Assembly (NCBI RefSeq): GCF_032854445.1
Contig: NW_027018167.1
Coordinates: forward strand, 1 to 64,000
From: Liolophura sinensis
Taxonomy: Eukaryota; Mollusca; Polyplacophora; Chitonida; Chitonidae
Direction: 5' to 3'
Length of the DNA stretch: 64,000 nt
The first letter of the stretch is position 1; each line of letters opens with the position of its first letter. Below, one piece after another: positions 45,310 through 57,239 of this stretch. Below the pieces are notes generated by a model that saw only the letters and a list, made by a program, of their open reading frames with translations, ran no database searches and was not told where the DNA came from. The translations under genes were made by a program, and so were the position numbers.

Positions 45310-48300
45310 GGTGCCAAAAGATGCGCAATTAAGCCAGGCATCTCCAGCTGTTGAAAAATTGCAAATTACCTTGATTTCCATGGAGTAAGAGCCGTTGCTG
45401 GGCACGTGATCTTGACATCAATGATTATTGAATTGTGGCTACAGCCAAAAGTATTGGTCGGAGAGCAACGCAGTTTGCACCATTCGATTTCTGGTCACAA
45501 AATACGTCGGATTAGCCTATTACCAGCAGCATTGGAACAGTTTTTTTTACTTTTGGATTTTTGCCTGGTCTTTTTGCGAATTAAAATCGGCTACGTTTAC
45601 TATGTACCATCGCGACTGGTCATTACTATATTCAGCTTTTCATTATAAGTTATGTGCCCTTCGGTAGCCCAGAAGACGTCAAATCTTTGGGCCAAGCCCA
45701 TTTAACTCACCCAGCAGTTGTCTTACTTCTAAGTCGAAGACAAAACTCAATGTCTTTATCTACATGTAGAAAAACCACACCATTTGTATATAAAAAAACA
45801 AAAGGTACTTGACACAGTCCGCTGGAAAAAGTACAATTGAACACTGACCCACATCAATAACATGCCAAAAGATGCGCAATTAAGCCAGGCATCTCCAGCT
45901 GTTGAAAAATTGCAAATTACCTTGGTTTCCAGAAAGTAAGAGCCGTTGCTGGGCTCGTGATCTTGACATCAATGATTATTCAATTGTGGCTACAGCCAAA
46001 AGTATTGGTCGGAGAGCAACGCGGTTTGCATCATTCGATTTCTTGTCACAAAATACGTTGGATTAGCCTCTTACCAGCAGCATTGGAAAAGTTCTTCCAC
46101 TTTTGGATTTTTGCCAGGTGTTCTTGCTAATTGAAAATGGGCTACATTTACTATGTACCATCGCGACTGGTCATTACTATATTCAACTTTTCATTATAAG
46201 TTATGTGCCCTTCGGTAGCCCAGACGACGTCAAATCTTTGGGCCAAGCCCATTTAACTCACCCAGCAAATATCTTACTGCTAAGTCGAAGACAAACTTAA
46301 TGTCTTTATCTACATGTAGAAAAACCACACCATTTGTATATAAAAAAACACAAGGTACTTGATACAGTCCGCTGTAAAAAGTACAATTGAACAATGACCC
46401 ACATCAATAAAGGTGCCAAAAGATGCGCAATTGGGCCAACCATCTCCAGCTGTTGAAAAATTGCAAATTTCCTTGGTTTCCATGGAGTAAGAGCCGTTGC
46501 TGGGCACGTGATCTTGACATCAATGATTATTCAGTTGTGGCTGCAGCCAAAAGAATTGGTCGGAGAGCAACGGAGTTTGCACCATTCGACTTCTCGTCAC
46601 AAAATACGTCGGATTAGCCTCTTACCAGCAGCATTGGAACAGTTTTTCCACTTTTGGATTTTTGCCTGGTCTTTTTGCGAATTAAAATCGGCTACATTTA
46701 CTATGTACCATCGCGACTGGTCATTACTACATATAGCTTTTCATTTTAAGTTATGTGCCCTTCGGTAGCCCAGACGACGTCAAATATTTGGGCCAAGCCC
46801 ATTTAACTCACCCAGCAAATGTCTTACTTCTAAGTCGAAGACAAGCTCAATGTCTTTATCTACATGTAGAAAAACCACAACATTTGTATACAAAAAAACA
46901 CAAGGTACTTGATACAGTCTGCTGGAAAAAGTACAACTGAACACTGACCCACATCAATAAGGTGCCAAAAGATGCGCAATTAAGCCAGGCATCTCCAGCT
47001 GTTGAAAAATTGCAAATTGCCTTGGTTTCCATGGAGTAAGAGCCGTTGCTGGGCACGTGATCTTGACATCAATGATTATTCAATTGTGGCTACAGCCAAA
47101 ATTATTGGTCGGAGAGCAACCCAGTTTGCACCATTCGATTTCTGGTTACAAAATACGTCGGATTAGCCTATTACCAGCAGCATTGGAACAGTTTTTCCAC
47201 TTTTGGATTTTTGCCTGGTCTTTTTGCGAATTAAAATCGGCTACGTTTACTATTTACCATCGCGACTGGTCATTACTATATTCAACTTTTCATTATAAGT
47301 TATGTGCCCTTCGCTAGCCCAGAAGACGTCAAATCTTTGGGCCGAGCCCATTTAACTCACCCAGCAGTTGTCTTACTTCTAAGTCGAAGACAAACTCAAT
47401 GTCTTTATCTACATGTAGAAAAACCACACCATTTCTATATAGAAAAATAAAAGGTACTTGACACAGTCCGCTGGAAAAAGTACAATTGAACACTGACCCA
47501 CATCAATAACATGCCAAAAGATGCGCAATTAAGCCAGGCATCTCCAGCTGTTGAAAAATTGCAAATTACCTTGGTTTCCATGGAGTAAGAGCCGTTGCTG
47601 GGCACGTGATCTTGACATCAATTATTATTCAATTGTGGCTACAGCCAAAAGTATTGGTCGGAGAGGAAGGCGGTTTGCACCATTCGATTTCTCGTCACAA
47701 AATACCTCGGATTAGCCTCTTACAGCAGCATTGGAACAGTTTTTCCACTTTTGGACTTTTGCCTGGTCTTTATGCTAATTGAAATCTGCTACATTTACTA
47801 TGTACCATCGCGACTGGTCATTACTATATTCAACTTTTCATTATAAGGTTATGTGCCCTTCGGTAGCCCAGAAGACGTCAAATCTTTGGGCCAAGCCCAT
47901 TTAACTCACCCAGCAAATGTCTTACTTCTAAGTCGAAGACAAACTCAATGTCTTTATCTACATGTAGAAAAACCACACCATTTGTATGTAAAAAAAAGGT
48001 ACTTGATACAGTCTGCTGTGAAAAGTACAACTGAACACTGACCCACATCAATAAGGTGCCAAAAGATTCGCAATTGGGCCAGGCATCTCCAGCTGTTGAA
48101 AAATTGCAAATTTCCTTGGTTTCCATGGAGTAAGAGCCGTTGCTGGGCACGTGATCTTGACATCAATGATTATTCAATTGTGGCTACAGCCAAAAGTATT
48201 GGTCGGAGAGCAACGCGGTTTGCACCATTCGATTTCTTGTCACAAAATACGTCAGATTAGCCTCTTACCAGCAGCATTGGAACAGTTTTTCCACTTTTGG

Positions 48301-49020
48301 ATTTTTGCCTGGTCTTTTTGCGAATTAAAATCGGCTACGTTTACTATGTACCATCGCGACTGGTCATTACTATATTCAGCTTTTTATTTTAAGTTATGTG
48401 CCCTTCGGTAGCCCAGACGACGTCAAATGTTTGGGCCAAGCCCATTTAACTCACTCAGCAAATGTCTTACTTCTAAGTCGAAGACAAACTCAATGTCTTT
48501 ATCTACATGTAGAAAATCCACACCATTTGTATATAAAAAAAACACAAGGTACTTGATACAGTCCGCTGTAAAAAGTACAATTGAACACTGACCCACATCA
48601 ATAAGGTGCCAAAAGATGCGCAATTGGGCCAGCCATCTCCAGGTGTTAAAAAATTGCAAATTTCCTTGGTTTCCATGGAATAAGAGCCGTTGCTGGGCAC
48701 GTGATCTTGACATCAATGATTATTCAATTGTGGCTACAGCCAAAAGTATTGGTCGGAGAGCAACGCAGTTTGCACCATTCGATTTCTGGTCACAAAATAC
48801 TTCGGATTAGCCTCTTACCACCAGCATTGGAACAGTTTTTCCACTTTTGGATTTTTGCCAGGTCTTTTTGCGAATTAAAATCGGCTACATTTACTATGTA
48901 CCATCGCGACTGGTCATTACTATATTCAACTTTTCATTATAAGTTATGTGCCCTTCGGTAGCCCAGAAGAGGTCAAATCTTTGGGCCAAGCCCATTTAAC
49001 TCACCCAGCAGTTGTCTTAC
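45310..49020. repeat. C-type segment: left copy of a seven-unit-spaced repeat
   Basis: Units start at 45310, 45861, 46412, 46961, 47510, 48055 and 48605. From about 45,420 ('gattattgaattgtgg', 'agttttttttacttttgg') this matches the segment from about 49,265 at an offset of about 3,842 bp. The match holds to about 47,690. The unit at 48,605 then matches the one at 51,900 at an offset of only 3,295 bp. One unit's worth present here (tail of 47,510 plus start of 48,055) is missing from the right copy. The unit at 47,510 has a short tail 'gtatgtaaaaaaaaggtac' that lost 'acacaa'-like bases. Confidence 0.87.
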
Positions 49021-51350
49021 TTCTAAGTCGAAGACAAACTCAATGTCTTTATCTACATGTAGAAAAACCACACCATTTGTATATAAAAAAACACAAGGTA
49101 CTTGATACAGTCCGCTGTAAAAAGTACAATTGAACACTGACCCACATCAATAAGGTGCCAAAAGATGCGCAATTGGGCCAGCCATCTCCGGGTGTTGAAA
49201 AATTGCAAATTTCCTTGGTTTCCATGGAGTAAGAGCCGTTGCTGGGCACGTGATCTTGACATCAATGATTATTGAATTGTGGCTACAGCCAAAAGTATTG
49301 GTCGGAGAGCAACGCAGTTTGCACCATTCGATTTCTGGTCACAAAATACGTCGGATTAGCCTATTACCAGCAGCATTGGAACAGTTTTTTTTACTTTTGG
49401 ATTTTTGCCTGGTCTTTTTGCGAATTAAAATCGGCTACGTTTACTATGTACCATCGCGACTGGTCATTACTATATTCAACTTTTCATTATAAGTTATGTG
49501 CCCTTCGGTAGCCCAGAAGACGTCAAATCTTTGGGCCAAGCCCATTTAACTCACCCAGCAGTTGTCTTACTTCTAAGTCGAAGACAAACTCAATGTCTTT
49601 ATCTACATGTAGAAAAACCACACCATTTGTATATAAAAAAACAAAAGGTACTTGACACAGTCCGCTGGAAAAAGTACAATTGAACACTGACCCACATCAA
49701 TAACATGCCAAAAGATGCGCAATTAAGCCAGGCATCTCCAGCTGTTGAAAAATTGCAAATTACCTTGGTTTCCAGGGAGTAAGAGCCGTTGCTGGCTCGT
49801 GATCTTGACATCAATGATTATTCAATTGTGGCTACAGCCAAAAGTATTGGTCGGAGAGCAACGCGGTTTGCATCATTCGATTTCTTGTCACAAAATACGT
49901 CGGATTAGCCTCTTACCAGCAGCATTGGAACAGTTTTTCCACTTTTGGATTTTTGCCAGGTGTTCTTGCTAATTGAAAATGGGCTACATTTACTATGTAC
50001 CATCGCGACTGGTCATTACTATATTCAACTTTTCATTATAAGTTATGTGCCCTTCGGTAGCCCAGACGACGTCAAATCTTTGGGCCAAGCCCATTTAACT
50101 CACCCAGCAAATGTCTTACTGCTAAGTCGAAGACAAACTTAATGTCTTTATCTACATGTAGAAAAACCACACCATTTGTATATAAAAAAACAGAAGGTAC
50201 TTGATACAGTCCGCTGTAAAAAGTACAATTGAACAATGACCCACATCAATAAAGGTGCCAAAAGATGCGCAATTGGGCCAACCATCTCCAGCTGTTGAAA
50301 AATTTCAAATTTCCTTGGTTTCCATGGAGTAAGAGCCGTTGCTGGGCACGTGATCTTGACATCAATGATTATTCAGTTGTGGCTGCAGCCAAAAGTATTG
50401 GTCGGAGAGCAACGGAGTTTGCACCATTCGACTTCTCGTCACAAAATACGTCGGATTAGCCTCTTACCAGCAGCATTGGAACAGTTTTTCCACTTTTGGA
50501 TTTTTGCCTGGTCTTTTTGCGAATTAAAATCGGCTACATTTACTATGTACCATCGCGACTGGTCATTACTACATATAGCTTTTCATTTTAAGTTATGTGC
50601 CCTTCGGTAGCCCAGAAGACGTCAAATATTTGGGCCAAGCCCATTTAACTCACCCAGCAAATGTCTTACTTCTAAGTCGAAGACAAGCTCAATGTCTTTA
50701 TCTACATGTAGAAAAACCACAACATTTGTATACAAAAAACACAACGTACTTGATACAGTCTGCTGGAAAAAGTACAACTGAACACTGACCCACATCAATA
50801 AGGTGCCAAAAGATGCGCAATTAAGCCAGGCATCTCCAGCTGTTGAAAAATTGCAAATTGCCTTGGTTTCCATGGAGTAAGAGCCGTTGCTGGGCACGTG
50901 ATCTTGACATCAATGATTATTCAATTGTGGCTACAGCCAAAATTATTGGTCGGAGAGCAACCCAGTTTGCACCATTCGATTTCTGGTTACAAAATACGTC
51001 GGATTAGCCTATTACCAGCAGCATTGGAACAGTTTTTCCACTTTTGGATTTTTGCCTGGTCTTTTTGCGAATTAAAATCGGCTACGTTTACTATTTACCA
51101 TCGCGACTGGTCATTACTATATTCAACTTTTCATTATAAGTTATGTGCCCTTCGCTAGCCCAGACGACGTCAAATCTTTGGGCCGAGCCCTTTTAACTCA
51201 CCCAGCAGTTGTCTTACTTCTAAGTCGAAGACAAACTCAATGTCTTTATCTACATGTAGAAAAACCACACCATTTCTATATAGAAAAATAAAAGGCACTT
51301 GACACAGTCCGCTGGAAAAAGTACAATTGAACACTGACCCACATCAATAA

Positions 51351-51899
51351 CATGCCAAAAGATGCGCAATTAAGCCAGGCATCTCCAGCTGTTGAAAAAT
51401 TGCAAATTACCTTGGTTTCCATGGAGTAAGAGCCGTTGCTGGGCACGTGATCTTGACATCAATTATTATTCAATTGTGGCTACAGCCAAAAGTATTGGTC
51501 GGAGAGGAAGGCGGTTTGCACCATTCGATTTCTCGTCACAAAATACGTCGGATTAGCCTCTTACCAGCAGCATTGGAACAGTTTTTCCACTTTTGGATTT
51601 TTGCCTGGTCTTTTTGCGAATTAAAATCGGCTACGTTTACTATGTACCATCGCGACTGGTCATTACTATATTCAGCTTTTTATTTTAAGTTATGTGCCCT
51701 TCGGTAGCCCAGACGACGTCAAATGTTTGGGCCAAGCCCATTTAACTCACTCAGCAAATGTCTTACTTCTAAGTCGAAGACAAACTCAATGTCTTTATCT
51801 ACATGTAGAAAATCCACACCATTTGTATATAAAAAAACACAAGGTACTTGATACAGTCCGCTGTAAAAAGTACAATTGAACACTGACCCACATCAATAA
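51351..51899. repeat. Crossover unit joining two unit types inside the 15-unit repeat
   Basis: The left part matches the unit at 47,510 ('aacatgccaaaag', 'caattaagcc', 'catcaattattattc', 'gagaggaaggcgg'). The right part matches the unit at 48,055 ('gcgaattaaaatcggctacg', 'ttcagctttttatttt', 'caaatgtttgggcc', 'ctcactcagcaaatg', 'gaaaatccacacc'). The exchange lies between about 51,510 and 51,618 and removed one unit relative to the 45-49 kb copy. The same hybrid is present at 59,573, so it predates the 15-unit duplication. Confidence 0.88.
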
Positions 51900-54800
51900 G
51901 GTGCCAAAAGATGCGCAATTGGGCCAGCCATCTCCAGGTGTTAAAAAATTGCAAATTTCCTTGGTTTCCATGGAATAAGAGCCGTTGCTGGGCACGTGAT
52001 CTTGACATCAATGATTATTCAATTGTGGCTACAGCCAAAAGTATTGGTCGGAGAGCAACGCAGTTTGCACCATTCGATTTCTGGTGACAAAATACTTCGG
52101 ATTAGCCTCTTACCACCAGCATTGGAACAGTTTTTCCACTTTTGGATTTTTGCCTGGTCTTTTTGCGAATTAAAATCGGCTACATTTACTATGTACCATC
52201 GCGACTGGTCATTACCATATTCAACTTTTCATTATAAGTTATGTGCCCTTCGGTAGCCCAGACGACGTCAAATCTTTGGGCCAAGCCCATTTAACTCACC
52301 CAGAAGTTGTCTTACTTCTAAGTCGAAGACAATCTCAATGTCTTTATCTACATGTAGAAAAACCACACCATTTGTATATAAAAAAACACAAGGTACTTGA
52401 TACAGTCCGCTGTAAAAAGTACAATTGAACAATGACCCACATCAATAAAGGTGCCAAAAGATGCGCAATTGGGCCAAGCATCTCCAGCTGTTGAAAAATT
52501 GCAAATTACCTTGGTTTCCATGGAGTAAGAGCCGTTGCTGGGCACGTGATCTTGACATCAATGATTATTCAATTGTGGCTACAGCCAAAAGTATTGGTCG
52601 GAGAGCAACGCGGTTTGCACCATTCGATTTCTTGTCACAAAATACCTCGGATTAGCCTCTTACCAGCAGCATTGGAACAGTTTTTCCACTTTTGGATTTT
52701 TGCCTGGTCTTTTTGCAAATTTAAAATCGGCTACGTTTACTATGTACCATCGCGACTGGTCATTACTATTTATAGCTTTTCATTTTAAGTTATGTGCCCT
52801 TCGGTAGCCCAGACGACGTCAAATATTTGGGCCAAGCCCATTTAACTCACCCAGCAAATGTCTTACTTCTAAATCGAAGACAAACTCAATGTCTTTATCT
52901 ACATGTAGAAAAACCACACAATTTGTATATAAAAAAACACAAGGTACTTGATACAGTCCGCTGTAAAAAGTACAATTGAACACTGACCCACATCAATAAG
53001 GTGCCAAAAGATGCGCAATTGGGCCAGCCATCTCCAGCTGTTGAAAAATTGCAAATTTCCTTGGTTTCCATGGAGTAAGAGCCGTTGCTGGGCACGTGAT
53101 CTTGACATCAATGATTATTCAATTGTGGCTACAGCCAAAAGTATTGGTCGGAGAGCAACGCAGTTTGCACCATTCGATTTCTGGTCACAAAGTACGTCGG
53201 ATTAGCCTCTTACCACCAGCATTGGAACAGTTTTTCCACTTTTGGATTTTGCCTGGTCTTTTTGCGAATTATAATCGGCTACATTTACTATGTACCATCG
53301 CGACTGGTCATTACTATATTCAACTTTTCATTATAAGTTATGTGCCCTTCGGTAGCCCAGAAGAGGTCAAATCTTTGGGCTAAGCCCATTTAACTCACCC
53401 AGCAGTTGTCTTACTTCTAAGTCGAAGACAAACTCAATGTCTTTATCTATATGTAGAAAAACCACACCATTTGTATATAAAAAAACACAAGGTACTTGAT
53501 ACAGTCCGCTGTTAAAAGTACAATTGAACAATGACCCACATCAATAAAGGTGCCAAAAGATGCGCAATTGGGCCAAGCATCTCCAGCTGTTGAAAAATTG
53601 CAAATTACCTTGGTTTCCATGGAGTAAGAGCCGTTGCTGGGCACGTGATCTTGACATCAATGATTATTCAATTGTGGCTACAGCCAAAAGTATTGGTCGG
53701 AGAGCAACGCGGTTTGCACCATTCGATTTCTCGTCACAAAATACGTCGGATTAGCCTCTTACCAGCAGCATTGGAACAGTTTTTCCACTTTTGGATTTTT
53801 GCCTGGTCTTTATGCTAATTGAAATCTGCTACATTTACTATGTACCATCGCGAGTGGTCATTACTATATTCAACTTTTCATTATAAGTTATGTGCCCTTC
53901 GGTAGCCCAGACGACGTCAAATCTTGGGCCAAGCCCATTTAACTCACCCAGCAAATGTCTTACTTCTAAGTCGAAGATAAACTCAATGTCTTTATCTACA
54001 TGTAGAAAAACCACACCATTTGTATATAAAAAAAAGGTACTTGATACAGTCTGCTGTGAAAAGTACAACTGAACACTGACCCACATCAATAAGGTGCCAA
54101 AAGATGCGCAATTGGGCCAGGTATCTCCAGCTGTTGAAAAATTGCAAATTGCCTTGGTTTCCATGGAGTAAGAGCCGTTGCTGGGCACGTAATCTTGACA
54201 TCAATGATTATTCAGTTGTGGCTACAGCCAAAAGTATTGGTCGGAGAGCAACGCGGTTTGCACCATTCGACTTCTCGTCACAAAATACGTCGGATTAGCC
54301 TCTTATCAGCAGCATTGGAACAGTTTTTCCACTTTTGGATTTTTGCCTGGTCTTTTTGCTAATTGAAATTGGCTACATTGACTATGTACCATCGCGACTG
54401 GTCATTACTATATTCAACTTTTGATTATAAGTTATGTGCCCTTCGGTAGCCCAGACGACGTCAAATCTTTGGGCCAAGCCCATTTAACTCACCCAGCAAA
54501 TGTCTTACTTCTAAGTCGAAGACAAACTCAATGTCTTTATCTACATGTAGAAAAACCACACCATTTGTATATAAAAAAACACAAGGTACTTGATACAATC
54601 TGCTGTGAAAAGTACAACTGAACACTGACCCACATCAATAAGGTGCCAAAAGATTCGCAATTGGGCCAGGCATCTCCAGCTGTTAAAAAATAACAAATTG
54701 CCTTGGTTTCCATGGAGTAAGAGCCGTTGCTGGGCACGTGATCTTGACATCAATGATTATTCAATTGTGGCTACAGCCGAAAGTATTGGTCGGAGAGCAA

Positions 54801-56289
54801 CGCAGTTTGCACCATTCGATTTCTCGTCACAAAATACGTCGGATTAGCCTCTTACCAGCAGCATTGGAACAGTTTTCCCACTTTTGGATTTTTGCCTGGT
54901 CTTTTTGCTAATTGAAAATGGCTACATTGACTATGTACCATCGCGACTGGTCATGACTATATTCAACTTTTCATTATAAGTTATGTGCCCTTCGGTAGCC
55001 CAGAAGACGTCAAATATTTGGGCCAAGCCCATTTAACTCACCCAGCAAATTTCTTACTTCTAAGTCGAAGACAAACTCAATGTCTTTATCTACATGTAGA
55101 AAAACCACACCATTTGTATATAAAAAAACACAAGGTACTTGACACAGTCTGCTGTAAAAAGTACAATTGAACACTGACCCACATCAATAAGATGCCAAAA
55201 GATGCGCAATTGGGCCAGGCATCTCCAGCTGTTGAAAAATTGCAAATTACCTTGGTTTCCAGGGAATAAGAGCCGTTGCTGGGCACGTGATCTTGACATC
55301 AATGATTATTCAATTGTGGCTACAGCCAAAAGTATTGGTCGGAGAGCAACGCAGTTTGCACCATTCGATTTCTTGTCACAAAATACGTCGGATTAGCCTT
55401 TTACCACCAGCATTGGAACAGTTTTTCCACTTTTGGATTTTTGCCTGGTCTTTTTGCGAATTAAAATGGGCTACGTTTACTATGTACCATCGCGACTGGT
55501 CATTACTATATTCAACTTTTCATTATAAGTTATGTGCCCTTCGGTAGCCCAGAAGACGTCAAATCTTTGGGCCAAGCCCATTTAACTCACCCAGCAGTTG
55601 TCTTACTTCTAAGTCAAAAACAATCTCAATGTCTTTATCTACATGTAGAAAAACCACACCATTTGTATATAAAAAAACACAAGGTACTTGATACAGTCCG
55701 CTGTAAAAAGTACAACTGAACAATGACCCACATCAATAAGGTGCCAAAAGATGCGCAATTGGGCCAACCATCTCCAGCTGTTGAAAAATTGCAAATTTCC
55801 TTGGTTTGCATGGAGTAAGAGCCGTTGCTGGGCACGTGATCTTGACATCAATGATTATTCAATTGTGGCTACAGCCAAAAGTATTGGTCGGAGAGCAACG
55901 CAGTTTGCACCATTCGACTTCTCGTCACAAAATACGTCGGATTAGCCTCTTACCACCAGCATTGGAACAGTTTTTCCACTTTTGGATTTTTGCCTGGTCT
56001 TTTTGCGAATTAAAATCGGCTACGTTTACTATGTACCATCGCGACTGGTCATTACTATATTCAGCTTTGTATTTTAAGTTATGTGCCCTTCGGTAGCCCA
56101 GACGACGTCAAATCTTTGGGCACAAGCCCATTTAACTCACCCAGCAAATGTCTTACTTCTAAGTCGAAGACAAACTCAATGTCTTTATCTACATGTAGAA
56201 AAACCACACCATTTGTATATAAAAAAACACAAGGTACTTGATACAGTCCGCTGTAAAAAGTACAATTGAACACTGACCCACATCAATAA

Positions 56290-56824
56290 GGTGCCAAAAG
56301 ATGCGCAATTGGGCCAGCCATCTCCAGGTGTTGAAAAATTGCAAATTTCCTTGGTTTCCGTTGCTGGGCACGTGATCTTGACATCAATGATTATTCAATT
56401 GTGGCTACAGCCAAAAGTATTGGTCGGAGAGCAACGCGGTTTGCACCATTCGATTTCTCGTCACAAAATACGTCGGATTAGCCTCTTTCTAGCAGCATTG
56501 GAACAGTTTTTCCACTTTTGGATTTTTGCCTGGTCTTTTTGCGAATTGAAATCTGCTACATTTACTATGTACCATCGCGACTGGTCATTACTATATTCAA
56601 CTTTTCATTATAAGTTATGTGCCCTTCGGTAGCCCAGACGACGTCAAATCTTTGGGCCAAGCCCATTTAACTCACCCAGCAGTTGTCTTACTTCTAAGTC
56701 AAAAACAATCTCATTGTCTTTATCTACATGTAGAAAAACCACACCATTTGTATATAAAAAAACACAAGGTACTTGATACAGTCCGCTGTAAAAAGTACAA
56801 TTGAACAATGACCCACATCAATAA
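56290..56824. repeat. Short C unit with a ~14-bp deletion at 56,359/56,360
   Basis: The text reads 'cttggtttccgttgctggg', lacking 'atggagtaagagcc' between 'tttcc' and 'gttgctggg'. The deletion is flanked by 'cc' on both sides. It removes the NcoI-type CCATGG site present in most units. The corresponding place of the second 15-unit copy lies beyond the window end, so I cannot tell whether the deletion is shared. Confidence 0.87.
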
Positions 56825-57239
56825 GGTGCCAAAAGATGCGCAATTGGGCCAAGCATCTCCAGCTGTTGAAAAATTGCAAATTTCCTTGGTTTGCATGGAG
56901 TAAGAGCCGTTGCTGGGCACGTGATCTTGACATCAATGATTATTCAGTTGTGGCTACAGCCAAAAGTATTGGTCGGAGAGCAACGCAGTTTGCACCATTC
57001 GATTTCTCGTCACAAAATACGTCGGATTAGCCTCTTACCAGCAGCATTGGAACAGTTTTTCCACTTTTGCATTTTTGCCTGGTCTTTTTGCGAATTAAAA
57101 TCGGCTACGTTTACTATGTACCATCGCGACTGGTCATTACTATATTCAGCTTTGTATTTTAAGTTATGTGCCCTTCGGTAGCCCAGACGACGTCAAATCT
57201 TTGGGCCAAGCCCATTTAACTCACCCAGCAAATGTCTTA

